Source: Pelolinea submarina (GTDB lineage: Bacteria; Chloroflexota; Anaerolineae; Anaerolineales; Anaerolineaceae). Taken from it: 64,000 bases of DNA. The position numbers and the translations under genes are program-made. Shown one piece after another: positions 8,898 through 17,073 of this stretch (positions are counted from its first letter, which is position 1; the number at the start of each line of letters is the position of its first letter). Location: NCBI RefSeq assembly GCF_003966975.1, contig NZ_AP018437.1:186001-250000 (forward strand), written 5' to 3'. Under the pieces are notes generated by a model. The model saw only the letters and a list, made by a program, of their open reading frames with translations. It had not been told where the DNA came from and made no database searches.

Positions 8898-9028
8898 TGC
8901 ATGTCGTATAGAACAGAGATACGACTAATTAAAAACACCTCCTAACCAATAACATTTTCCCCAATTGATATTAATATTCCCTTTTCTTGCTTTTGGTAAG
9001 AAAGTTTGTGTGAATAACCAAACGTTGA

Positions 9029-9034
9029 TAGAAT
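9029..9034 (+). promoter_or_regulatory. Promoter directly upstream of SAM hydrolase gene
   Basis: TAGAAT at 9029-9034 has a TTGTGT box 17 bases upstream (9006-9011). Only nine bases separate the -10 box from the ATG at 9044, and no ribosome binding site is present, so the transcript is predicted to be leaderless. Confidence 0.45.
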
Positions 9035-9043
9035 CATTCTGAA

Positions 9044-9832
9044 ATGAACTGGATCACTCTGACCACCGATTTTACCGAGCACGACGGCTACGTGGGCGTG
9101 ATGAAGGGCGTCATCGCCGGCATCGCCCCGCAGGCGCGCGTCGTCGACCTGAGCCACACGGTCGCCCCGCAGAACGTCTTTCAGGCGGCGCTTTTATTGG
9201 GACGCAGCGTTCCCTATTTTCCGGCCGGCACGGTGCACGTGGCAGTAGTCGACCCGGGCGTGGGTACCGCGCGGCGCGGCATCGCCGCTCAACTGGGCAA
9301 GCAGTACTTCGTCGGGCCGGACAACGGCCTGCTGACCCTGCTTTATCAGCAAGCGCAAGCGGACGGTGAACCCGTGCGCATCCACGCGCTGGAGAACGCC
9401 GATTACCGCCTGGCGCAGGTCAGCCGCACGTTCCACGGACGCGATATCTTCGCCCCGGCAGCGGCCCATCTGGCCATAGGCGCGCCATTGGAAAGCTTCG
9501 GCGCGGCGGTCATGGACCCAATCCTGCTGGAAATGCCCCAAGCGCAGAAAACGGCGGACGGCCTGATCGGTAGCATCATCCATGTGGATGCCTTCGGTAA
9601 TCTGGCCAGCAATATCCGCGCGGAGACTCTGGCGGATTTCGAGAATATTCATATAATTCTCAGGAATACAGTCATTGAAGGGATATCCGCGACTTTTGGT
9701 AATAAGGCTCAGGGTGAATTGGTGGCAGTCATCGACAGCTTCGGCTTCTTAAGCATTTGTGTGGTCAACGGCAGCGCAGCGCAGCAATTACGCGCCGGCT
9801 TTGGCGAACAGCTGCAAATTGTGCGCAGCTAG
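9044..9832 (+). CDS. SAM hydrolase (SAM hydroxide adenosyltransferase family)
   Basis: This 262-residue member of the DUF62/SAM_adeno_trans family hydrolyses S-adenosylmethionine to adenosine and methionine using water-derived hydroxide. Diagnostic stretches are ITLTTDFTEHDGYVGVMKG at the N-terminus, VDLSHTVAPQNVFQAA, HVAVVDPGVGT and VGPDNGLLTLL; the Asp-Arg-His hydroxide-binding region appears in SRTFHGRDIFAPAAAHLA. The C-terminal beta-barrel domain contains IHVDAFGNLASNI. The protein should be cytosolic. The physiological role of this family outside halogenase relatives is not settled. It is a single gene, 42 bases upstream of the ABC-F gene. Confidence 0.88.
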   Translation: MNWITLTTDFTEHDGYVGVMKGVIAGIAPQARVVDLSHTVAPQNVFQAALLLGRSVPYFPAGTVHVAVVDPGVGTARRGIAAQLGKQYFVGPDNGLLTLLYQQAQADGEPVRIHALENADYRLAQVSRTFHGRDIFAPAAAHLAIGAPLESFGAAVMDPILLEMPQAQKTADGLIGSIIHVDAFGNLASNIRAETLADFENIHIILRNTVIEGISATFGNKAQGELVAVIDSFGFLSICVVNGSAAQQLRAGFGEQLQIVRS

Positions 9833-9874
9833 ACTAATGCATCTCTTTATAATTTCCCGGATAAGTAAATCATC

Positions 9875-11761
9875 ATGTCTCTAATCAGCACCAGTAATCT
9901 GGCCAAATCCTTTGGCTCCGAAGATATCTTCAGCGATATTTCGTTCGCTGTTCCCCAAAAAGCCCGCATCGGCCTGGTGGGTTCCAACGGCGTGGGCAAG
10001 ACTACCCTGCTGCGTATCCTGATCGGCGAAGAAACCGCCTCGGACGGCAGCGTGCAGCGTTCCAAGAACCTGCACATCGGCTACCTGCCCCAGGAAGCTG
10101 TGCTGGAATCCGGCAAGACGCTGTGGGATGAATGCATGTCCGTGTTCACAGAACTGCTGGATTGGCAGGCGCAGCTGCGCGCCATGGACAGCCGCATGGG
10201 CGCCGAACACGACGACCCGGAATTTCTGGAAAAATACGGCCGTCTGCAGGAACGCTTTGAGCTGGCCGGCGGGTACACTTTCGAAAATGACATTGAACGC
10301 ACCCTGACCGGTTTAGGATTTGGGCGCAATGAATTTCACAAACCGCTCAACATCTTATCCGGCGGGCAGCGCACGCGCGCGTTTCTGGCACGCTTGCTGC
10401 TTTCCAACCCGGATTTACTGCTGCTGGATGAGCCCACCAACCACCTGGACATTCAAGCCATGGAATGGCTGGAAGGCTATCTCAAGAATTGGGACGGCGC
10501 GGTGATGCTGGTTTCGCACGACCGTTATTTCCTCGACCGCACCGTGTCCGTCATCTGGGAGATGACCCCTGCGCTGGAAACCTATCACGGCAATTACAGC
10601 GCTTATCTGCGGCAGCGTGAAGCGCGCTATGAACGCCAGCTGAAAGAGTACGAAGCCCAGCAGGAATTCATCGCCAAAGAAGAAGATTACATCCGGCGCA
10701 ACATCGCCGGCCAAAACACCAAGCAAGCTCAAGGCCGCCGCAGGCGCCTGGAACGCCTGCTGGCAGACGCGCGTCTGGCTCCCCCGCAGAAGAGCAAACG
10801 CATTCACATCCGGTTGAAAGCCGACAACCGCTCCGGTGATTTGGTACTGCGCACCTACGATTTGCAGATCGGTTACCACGATAATAAGAAAGTGCTCATC
10901 CACGTGCCGGACCTGGTACTCACACGCGGCGAATGCGTGGCCATCATGGGCCCCAACGGCGCTGGAAAAACCACCTTCCTGAAAACCCTGTTGGATAACA
11001 TCCCGCCGCTGGGCGGACGCGTATCGCTCGGCAGTGCCGTACATGTGGGCTACTTCGCGCAGGCGCACGAAGGCCTGCACGATAATTGGACGCTCATCCG
11101 GGAAATCCAAAATGCCGCGCCGCAAATGATGGAAGAAGAAGCGCGCGCTTACCTGGCGACATTCCTGTTCAGCGGCGACGATGCCTTTAAAGAAGTAGGG
11201 GTGCTTTCCGGCGGCGAACGCGGCCGGCTGGCCATTGCCTGCCTGGGATTGCAGGGCGCCAACCTGCTGCTATTGGACGAGCCCACCAACCATTTGGACC
11301 TGCCCTCGCAGGAAATCCTGCAGCGCGTGCTGGCCGAGTTTAACGGCACCGTGCTGCTGGTTTCACACGACCGCTACCTGGTAGACGCAGTCGCCACGCA
11401 GATCTGGGAGCTGGAACCGGACAAGACCGAATTGAAGGTCTTCAAGGGCAGCTATAGTGACCTGCGAGCCGAAGAGGAACAAAATCAGGCTGAAACAGAG
11501 ACCGAGAAAAAATCGAACAAATCTTCCGCCCGGAACAACAAGGCGGATAATTCCAAGAAGAAAAGTATCAGTCCCAAGGTGCTGCGTGAGATGGAAGAAC
11601 AGATCAGCACACTGGAGGACCAATTGGAGGAGGTTACGCGGAAACTGGAACACCCCTTAGAAATTAATGAGAGTGTGGCCGATTTGGGTCAAAAATATAA
11701 CGAAATCCAGAAATCTCTGGATGAGAAATGGCAGGGTTGGAACGATTTATTTTTAGACTAA
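9875..11761 (+). CDS. ABC-F family ATPase
   Basis: The 628-residue protein has two ABC domains and no membrane segments. The first has Walker A GSNGVGKTT and signature LSGGQRTRAF, the second Walker A GPNGAGKTT and signature LSGGERGRLA; each has LLLLDEPTNHLD. The linker between domains (about 235-310) is rich in Arg/Lys/Glu and forms the helical hairpin that reaches the ribosomal peptidyl-transferase centre in ABC-F factors. A Lys/Asn-rich stretch and coiled coil (about 530-625) at the C-terminus resemble Uup. It could be a translation factor or an antibiotic-resistance ribosome protector; sequence alone does not decide. TATAAT lies at 9848-9853. Confidence 0.9.
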   Translation: MSLISTSNLAKSFGSEDIFSDISFAVPQKARIGLVGSNGVGKTTLLRILIGEETASDGSVQRSKNLHIGYLPQEAVLESGKTLWDECMSVFTELLDWQAQLRAMDSRMGAEHDDPEFLEKYGRLQERFELAGGYTFENDIERTLTGLGFGRNEFHKPLNILSGGQRTRAFLARLLLSNPDLLLLDEPTNHLDIQAMEWLEGYLKNWDGAVMLVSHDRYFLDRTVSVIWEMTPALETYHGNYSAYLRQREARYERQLKEYEAQQEFIAKEEDYIRRNIAGQNTKQAQGRRRRLERLLADARLAPPQKSKRIHIRLKADNRSGDLVLRTYDLQIGYHDNKKVLIHVPDLVLTRGECVAIMGPNGAGKTTFLKTLLDNIPPLGGRVSLGSAVHVGYFAQAHEGLHDNWTLIREIQNAAPQMMEEEARAYLATFLFSGDDAFKEVGVLSGGERGRLAIACLGLQGANLLLLDEPTNHLDLPSQEILQRVLAEFNGTVLLVSHDRYLVDAVATQIWELEPDKTELKVFKGSYSDLRAEEEQNQAETETEKKSNKSSARNNKADNSKKKSISPKVLREMEEQISTLEDQLEEVTRKLEHPLEINESVADLGQKYNEIQKSLDEKWQGWNDLFLD

Positions 11762-11791
11762 AATGGAAATATAACTGGAGCATAAAATCAA

Positions 11792-12853
11792 TTGAAGAAA
11801 CTTAAAGTTGCCGTATTGGCGAATTTAAAAAAGAACGCTCCGCACTGGGAAGGCATGCCGGAGGATCAGTGGGATGACCTCGATTCCGAAAAAACGGTCA
11901 ATGCCATTCTGGAGGCCCTGCGCGCAAACGGGCATGTTTGCGATTTTTTTGAGGGCGACCGCAGTCTGCTGACTACGATCCCGAAATTCAAACCTGATAT
12001 TTGCTTCAACATCTGCGAAGGTCATTTCGGCGATTCGCGCGAGGCTCAGGTGCCGGCCGTGCTGGAAATGCTGCGCATTCCCTACACCGGCTCGCGCCTG
12101 TTTACACTGGCGCTGGCGCTGGACAAACCCATGACCAAACGCATCCTGTGGTGGCACGAGCTGCCCACTCCGGCTTTTCAGGAATTTGACCGTGCCGATG
12201 AACCGCTCAATGACGACCTGCGTTTTCCGTTGTTCGTCAAGCCCAGCCGCGAAGGCACCAGCATGGGCGTCAGCGCCAAATCCATCGTGCACAGCGAAGC
12301 CGAGCTGCGCGAACAGGTGGCTTTCATCATCCAAAAATACAAGCAGCCCGCCCTGGTGGAAACCTACATCGACGGGCGCGAAGTGACGGTCGGATTGGTC
12401 GGCAACCTGGTCGGTCCGGTAGCGCGCCGTATGCCATTCAACCCCAACGCCCCGCGCGTGCAGGCCGGATTGTATTTCATGCCGCCCATGGAAGTAGACC
12501 TGCGGCCTTACGAAACCACCGACACAGTCTACAGCAACCACCTCAAGGTGGCGCTTGCGGAGGAACTGGATTATCTGTGCCCGGCGCCCATCGACGAAGA
12601 CCTGGTGGACGAGCTCAACTGGCTGGCCGCGGCGGTCTTCCGCGTGACCGGCGCCTATGATGTAGCGCGCGTGGATTTCCGCCTGGACGTGACCAACAAT
12701 TGGAAGCCTTATATCCTGGAAATCAACCCGCTGCCAGGCTTGTCGCCGGATATTTCCGATCTGGTGATCGAAGCTAAAGCGGACGGTATCGACCATACTG
12801 AGCTGGTCAACATGATCCTGGACGCCGGCTTGAAGCGTTACGGGCTGATCTAA
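11792..12853 (+). CDS. D-alanine--D-alanine ligase-like ATP-grasp enzyme
   Basis: The 353-residue ATP-grasp protein of the Ddl family has the N-terminal substrate domain CFNICEGHFGDSREAQVPAVLEMLRIPYTGS, the ATP-binding stretch FPLFVKPSREGTSMGVS, and the magnesium/phosphate region ARVDFRLDVTN...YILEINPLPGLSP. True Ddl enzymes join two D-alanines for peptidoglycan. Here the N-terminus is longer and the EINPLPGLSPDISD motif differs slightly from EVNTxPGMT, so a related dipeptide or amino-acid ligation is possible. It starts at TTG 11792, supported by GGAG at 11777-11780. It is followed by a strong terminator. Confidence 0.75.
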   Translation: MKKLKVAVLANLKKNAPHWEGMPEDQWDDLDSEKTVNAILEALRANGHVCDFFEGDRSLLTTIPKFKPDICFNICEGHFGDSREAQVPAVLEMLRIPYTGSRLFTLALALDKPMTKRILWWHELPTPAFQEFDRADEPLNDDLRFPLFVKPSREGTSMGVSAKSIVHSEAELREQVAFIIQKYKQPALVETYIDGREVTVGLVGNLVGPVARRMPFNPNAPRVQAGLYFMPPMEVDLRPYETTDTVYSNHLKVALAEELDYLCPAPIDEDLVDELNWLAAAVFRVTGAYDVARVDFRLDVTNNWKPYILEINPLPGLSPDISDLVIEAKADGIDHTELVNMILDAGLKRYGLI

Positions 12854-12931
12854 TTCTTTTCAAAAAGATCCCTGAACGTCTACCCAGAGCGAAGCATTCC
12901 CTTGGGGTAAAAGGATCAAATCCCAAAAAAG

Positions 12932-12972
12932 AAGAATGTTCCCTCGGCAGACTCGGGGAACATTCTTTTTTA
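12932..12972 (+). terminator. Rho-independent terminator
   Basis: The stem GAATGTTCCC / GGGGAACATTC (12934-12965) is followed by a run of six T. It ends the transcript of the ATP-grasp gene. Confidence 0.85.
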
Positions 12973-13076
12973 TTAATAGGTCAAAGTCTGTTCCAGATCC
13001 CAATTGGCAAATCAATCCAAGAATTGCACGCCTCCAGTAAAACGCCATCAGGCACAAACCCAAATGTAAAACACTC

Positions 13077-13111
13077 TTGACATTTTCATCAATTGACGTA
13101 TAATATGTCAA
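13077..13111 (+). promoter_or_regulatory. Promoter and candidate operator of the XRE pair
   Basis: TTGACA (13077-13082), a 16-base spacer and TATAAT (13099-13104) make a near-consensus sigma-70-type promoter. An inverted repeat TTGAC...GTCAA (13093-13097 and 13107-13111) wraps the -10 box and another TTTGACATT follows. The placement fits autorepression by the XRE-family protein encoded downstream; this is inference. Confidence 0.7.
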
Positions 13112-13140
13112 ATACTTTTGACATTACTTGGAGGTAAAAA

Positions 13141-13368
13141 ATGAGACTTTTCAGAAAGATGGATGAAATGGAATTGAGCATCAACTTCAAAGCCCTGCGG
13201 TTAGCATGGCTATTTGGAATCATTTTCCTGCTGGTCTGGGTATGGATGGATTGGATCATCGGAAGAACATTTAACAGTCTGGGAGTCATCCTGTTGGTAT
13301 CCCAGCTGATTGTTTATTGGGCAGGACAAGCCTTTTTCAAATGGCAGTTGGGTAAGGATGAAGAATAA
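13141..13368 (+). CDS. Small two-helix membrane protein, unknown
   Basis: A 75-residue protein with two hydrophobic segments (about 20-40 and 45-68) and charged ends. A GGAGG ribosome site stands seven bases before the ATG. The 3' end overlaps the XRE regulator gene by 11 bases, so the pair is translationally coupled. Small membrane proteins partnered with minimal Cro/C1-type regulators are frequent in Gram-positive bacteria, where the membrane partner is suspected to modulate the regulator. No function is assigned here. Confidence 0.7.
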   Translation: MRLFRKMDEMELSINFKALRLAWLFGIIFLLVWVWMDWIIGRTFNSLGVILLVSQLIVYWAGQAFFKWQLGKDEE

Positions 13369-13549
13369 CATTCGGTCTTATCGCAAAAAAATTGGGATAA
13401 CGCAGGAAAATCTCGCTTTGGCCGTGGATGTCACCCGGCAGACCATTAACGCGATTGAAAACAATAAATACAATCCCACCCTGGAATTGGCCATGAAATT
13501 AGCCAAATTCCTGGATGTCCGGGTAGAGGAACTTTTCTTTTTGGATTAA
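13358..13549 (+). CDS. XRE-family minimal transcriptional regulator
   Basis: A 63-residue helix-turn-helix protein of the Cro/C1 type. It begins MKNNIRSYRKKIGITQENLA and continues with the recognition helix VTRQTINAIENNKYNPTLELA and the ending VEELFFLD, typical of single-domain regulators in the YozG/YgzD group. It binds DNA as a dimer. The ATG lies inside the end of the upstream membrane-protein gene. The inverted repeat around the shared promoter is its likely operator. Confidence 0.88.
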   Translation: MKNNIRSYRKKIGITQENLALAVDVTRQTINAIENNKYNPTLELAMKLAKFLDVRVEELFFLD

Positions 13550-13552
13550 ACC

Positions 13553-13579
13553 ATCAGCCGGAGGATTCCGGCTGATTTT
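13553..13579 (+). terminator. Rho-independent terminator
   Basis: The hairpin ATCAGCCGG / CCGGCTGAT (13553-13576) with a short T run follows the XRE gene and abuts the stop codon of the convergent lipoprotein gene. Confidence 0.75.
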
Positions 13580-14208
13580 CACCCGCGCAGGTCCAGCAGT
13601 TCCGCCAGGGGCACGCCATTGACGGTGATACTCACCTGCTGTACCGTCGAGAACTGCATCGCAATGGCGCGCAGTTGTGCTTCGATGCGCGGTATGTCGC
13701 ATTCCCCGCCGGTAACGATCTGCCCGCTGAGCTTCATGGTGGCTTTGCCGTTCACCACCGCCAGATCGTCGATCTCCAGGTGCGAGAGGTACAAGGCGTT
13801 ATACAATCCGGACTGGCCATAATCCGCCTGCCCTTCCAACTTGAACAGCTCCGTCAGTGCGGCGCGCAGCACGCCCAGTGTGGGTTCAATGGAGACCTGC
13901 ACCGGCACCAGCGAATCACCGCAGCCGATAATCTCACCGGAAGCGCCGTTGTCACCCACTGCCACCAGGTAGATATTGATGTGGTCGAGGCCCGCGCTTG
14001 CCGTGCCAGCGGATTGCGCGGCAGCCGCTTGGGTAGCGGGCGGAACGGGTTGGGTTGTCTCGGTCGCAGCCGGCGGCTGCGGGGTGGCCGTGATTACTAT
14101 TGGAGTTTGCGTATCCGTCAGGGAGATGCTCACACCGGGCATACAAGCGCAAACCAGCAGAAATAGACCCGCCAGTCCGATAATGCGCAGGTTCCGATTA
14201 TTTTTCAT
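13579..14208 (-). CDS. GerMN-domain lipoprotein
   Basis: The 209-residue secreted lipoprotein has a signal peptide whose end, FLLVCAC, provides a lipobox (lipidated Cys about residue 22), a Thr/Pro/Ala/Gln-rich linker (about 30-72) and a C-terminal GerMN domain (about 75-205) with IYLVAVGDN at its start and VNGKATMKLSG in its core. GerMN domains occur in spore germination and other envelope proteins of many bacteria; they probably bind peptidoglycan or protein partners. Its 3' end meets the XRE terminator. It follows nadE by 40 bases on the same strand. Confidence 0.75.
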   Translation of the reverse strand: MKNNRNLRIIGLAGLFLLVCACMPGVSISLTDTQTPIVITATPQPPAATETTQPVPPATQAAAAQSAGTASAGLDHINIYLVAVGDNGASGEIIGCGDSLVPVQVSIEPTLGVLRAALTELFKLEGQADYGQSGLYNALYLSHLEIDDLAVVNGKATMKLSGQIVTGGECDIPRIEAQLRAIAMQFSTVQQVSITVNGVPLAELLDLRG

Positions 14209-14248
14209 TTTGACCTCCTGGATTAAGGGAGAACTTCAAACGGACGGA

Positions 14249-15070
14249 CTACGTGCCCCAATCGCGCAGATAGAGGAAGTCGTAGCCGATGGTGCGGTTG
14301 CCCAGCTTGGCGATGGGCGGCATGACACGCTTGTAATGGTAGCGCTGGATACGCTTGACCACCGTCTCCACGAATTTGCGGTCGTAACCGGCTTCCACAC
14401 ACTCGTCCGGGGTGTAGCGTTCGTCCACCATCAGGTAGAGTAGCTTGTCCACTTCCGCGTAGGTAAAGCCCAACTCGCCCTCGTCAGTCTGCCCGATCCA
14501 CAGGTCGGCTGTGGGGGCCTTATCGATGATGACCTGCGGCACACCCATGGCGTGCGCCAGCTGGCGCAGTTGGGTCTTGTACAGATCGCCGATGGGATTA
14601 AAGGCTGAAGCGGCGTCGCCAAACTGGGTGGAGTAGCCCAGCAGAATTTCTGTTTTGTTGCTGGTGCCGATCACTAGGCCGCCAAAAGCGGAGGACTGGT
14701 CATACAGCACGATCATGCGGCAGCGCGCCATGATGTTGCCCATGCGCAGCTTGGCCATGTCGGGGAACTGGTTGATTAGTCCGTCGGCCATGTCGGTGAT
14801 GGGAATCGTGACGGACTGCACGCCAGTGGCGTCGATCACCAGTTGGGCGTGGTCGAGCGAATCCTGCGATGAGGTCTTGTAAGGCATGCGCACGGCCAGC
14901 ACGTTCTCAGGGCCGAGCGCTTCGGCCGCCAGGAAGCAGGACATGGCCGAGTCGACACCGCCGGAAACGCCGATCACGGCTTTTTGAAAGCCCGAGCGGG
15001 TGGTTTCACTCCGGATGAAGCCGGTCAAAATACTGCGAGCCAGGTCGGTGTTAATATCCAAACCGTTCAT
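14249..15070 (-). CDS. nadE: NAD+ synthase, synthetase domain only
   Basis: The 273-residue N-type ATP pyrophosphatase adenylates nicotinate adenine dinucleotide and amidates it to NAD+. The PP-loop is VIGVSGGVDSAMS (about 32-44). GTSNKTEILLGYSTQFGD and PTADLWIGQTDEGELGFTY are family signatures around the active site. The length matches ammonia-using NadE. The nitrilase-family gene 11 bases upstream resembles the N-terminal glutaminase domain of glutamine-dependent NAD synthetases, so ammonia may come from that separate protein. Confidence 0.92.
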   Translation of the reverse strand: MNGLDINTDLARSILTGFIRSETTRSGFQKAVIGVSGGVDSAMSCFLAAEALGPENVLAVRMPYKTSSQDSLDHAQLVIDATGVQSVTIPITDMADGLINQFPDMAKLRMGNIMARCRMIVLYDQSSAFGGLVIGTSNKTEILLGYSTQFGDAASAFNPIGDLYKTQLRQLAHAMGVPQVIIDKAPTADLWIGQTDEGELGFTYAEVDKLLYLMVDERYTPDECVEAGYDRKFVETVVKRIQRYHYKRVMPPIAKLGNRTIGYDFLYLRDWGT

Positions 15071-15081
15071 GTTTTCCTCCG

Positions 15082-15951
15082 TTACCTGCCTGAGCGGCTA
15101 TCGTCGCGCTTGAGAATGCGCATCAGTTCACGCTGAACCAGCGCGGTGCGTTCGTCGCGCAGCAGCGGCAGGCGCGCGCGCGTGCGGTGAAGCTGGTTCA
15201 AGTCAATTTCACAATAGGTCAGGGCTTCATCGTCCAGCGGGGCCTTGGCCAGCAGTTCGCCATTGGGGTCAAACACGGTGGAGCCGCCCCAGAAGTGCAG
15301 GCCGTCCTCGAAACCCACGCGGTTGCTGTGGATCACGAAGGAGGTGAAGATGCTGGCGTAAGCCTGGTTGATGCTCTCGACCCAATGGGCGGTGCTCAAC
15401 TCCGGCGCGCTGGTCAGGCCGCGGCCAGGCGAAGCCGAGGTGAACAGGAACAGGTCGGCGCCGTCCATCCACAGCAGGTAGGGGGAAGAGGTGTGCCAGA
15501 AATCCTCGCAAATCAGGATGCCGGCGCGCCCGAAGCGCGTGTCGAAAGCTTCCACGCTATCGCCCCAAGCGAAGAAACGGCCTTCGTCAAACAAGCCGTA
15601 AGTTGGCAGGTACACCTTGCGGTGCACATGCGCCACTTTTCCAAGGGAAAGGTAAGCGCTGGAAATGTAGAAGCGGTTGCGAACGTCTTCTTCAGCGAAA
15701 CCGACCACAATATCGATGTCGCGGCTGGTAGCCAACAGTTCCTTGAAGACAGGGTCGTCGGCAGTGGCGCGGTGCGCTACGGTCGGCACCAGGTCCTGCA
15801 GCACATAACCGGTCAGGGAGAGTTCCGGGAAGATGACCAGGTCTGCGCCCTCATTCTTGGCGCGTTGGATGTAATCCAGGTGTTTTTCCAGGTTGCTTTC
15901 CACCACCCCTAATTTGGTATTGATCTGTGCCAGTGCCAGTTTTACTTTCAT
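15082..15951 (-). CDS. Nitrilase-family amidase, probable NadE glutaminase partner
   Basis: This 289-residue carbon-nitrogen hydrolase has the catalytic Glu in FPELSLTGY (about residue 43), Lys in HRKVYLPTYGLFDEGRFF (about 114) and Cys in ILICEDFWH (about 149). The N-terminus, KVKLALAQINTKLGVVESNL, and LTGYVLQDLV resemble the glutaminase half of fused glutamine-dependent NAD synthetases more than free nitrilases. It sits 11 bases upstream of nadE in one operon, so it likely supplies ammonia from glutamine for NAD+ synthesis. An independent amidase role cannot be excluded. Confidence 0.8.
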   Translation of the reverse strand: MKVKLALAQINTKLGVVESNLEKHLDYIQRAKNEGADLVIFPELSLTGYVLQDLVPTVAHRATADDPVFKELLATSRDIDIVVGFAEEDVRNRFYISSAYLSLGKVAHVHRKVYLPTYGLFDEGRFFAWGDSVEAFDTRFGRAGILICEDFWHTSSPYLLWMDGADLFLFTSASPGRGLTSAPELSTAHWVESINQAYASIFTSFVIHSNRVGFEDGLHFWGGSTVFDPNGELLAKAPLDDEALTYCEIDLNQLHRTRARLPLLRDERTALVQRELMRILKRDDSRSGR

Positions 15952-15960
15952 AGGGTTTCC

Positions 15961-17073
15961 TTAGAAATCAACTACAAATTTGCCATTCTGGTAGAACAAT
16001 TCGCCATCCACGGTGATCTCGCCGCCTTTGCGCAGATCGCAGATCATATCCCAGTGAATGGAGGATTCCGTGTTCTCGCTCAGAGATTCAGGATAACCGT
16101 GCCCCAGAGCCATGTGGAAGCTGCCGCCGATCTTTTCGTCGAAGAGGATCTGACCGGTGAATTTGTTGATGCGTTCGTTGGTACCAATGGCGAACTCGCC
16201 CAGGTAGCGCGCGCCCTTGTCGCCGTCCAGTTTGGAGTTGAGGTATTCCTCATTCTTATCGGCGGTGGCTTTGACGCACTTGCCGTCCTTGAACTCCAGG
16301 CGCACGTTGGTAACCTCGAAGCCTTCGTACATGGTCGGGTAGGTAAAATGAACGTGGCCGTTGGCGCTGTTCTCAACAGGAGAGGTAAAGATCTCGCCGT
16401 CCGGGACGTTGACCTGGCAAGCGCAGTTGATGAAAGGCCGGCCCTCGATGCTGAGGGTCAGGTCGGTGCCAGGCGCGGTCACGTGCACATTCTTCTTGCC
16501 CTTCAGCCAGGCGATGGCTTTCTCCTGGCGTTTCTCTACGCTCTTCCAGTAACCAACCGGATCATCCTTGTCGGGCATGCAGGCGTCATAGACAAAGTCT
16601 TCATATTCGCTCAGGCTCATGTTAGCGTCCTGGGCATAAGCCAGAGTGGGGAACAAGGCCGCCACCCATTTCATTTCGCCCTTGGCTTCGCGGTCCAGCA
16701 CGATCTTGAGCGCTTCGCCGTAGATGCCGTAAAGTTCGGCTACTTTCTTTGGGTCAAACTGCGAGAGTTCCTTGGTGTTGGTCTCGCCCAAGATGCGCGC
16801 GCGGGCGTCGTAGGTCTGGTAGAACTCCTTGAAGGGTTCGTATACGGCAGCGTACTGTTCGGGGGAAGCGTAACGCAGGGTACTTTCGATCCAATCGGAG
16901 GTGTAGGGCACGACGAAGGGGTATGCGCCCACCTGCAGGGACTTGCGGAAGATGGCTCCTAAGAGCGGCTCCGCGCCCCATTCACCGTGGATCAGGACTT
17001 TCTGCTTGGGCTGCACCTGAAGGCTGTAATTGACCAGCAGGTCGGCCAGTTTGTCAATACGCTCATCTCTCAT
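15961..17073 (-). CDS. M29-family aminopeptidase
   Basis: The 370-residue metallo-aminopeptidase of the thermophilic AmpS/PepS type removes N-terminal residues from peptides in the cytosol. Metal and active-site regions are visible in VPDGEIFTSPVENSANGHVHF, YLGEFAIGTNERI, ILFDEKIGGSFHMALGHGYP and SIHWDMI. The length is near the family norm (about 370-410). It leads the minus-strand group that includes the nitrilase and nadE genes, nine bases from the next gene. Upstream, GGAGCG before the ATG serves ribosome binding. Confidence 0.9.
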   Translation of the reverse strand: MRDERIDKLADLLVNYSLQVQPKQKVLIHGEWGAEPLLGAIFRKSLQVGAYPFVVPYTSDWIESTLRYASPEQYAAVYEPFKEFYQTYDARARILGETNTKELSQFDPKKVAELYGIYGEALKIVLDREAKGEMKWVAALFPTLAYAQDANMSLSEYEDFVYDACMPDKDDPVGYWKSVEKRQEKAIAWLKGKKNVHVTAPGTDLTLSIEGRPFINCACQVNVPDGEIFTSPVENSANGHVHFTYPTMYEGFEVTNVRLEFKDGKCVKATADKNEEYLNSKLDGDKGARYLGEFAIGTNERINKFTGQILFDEKIGGSFHMALGHGYPESLSENTESSIHWDMICDLRKGGEITVDGELFYQNGKFVVDF

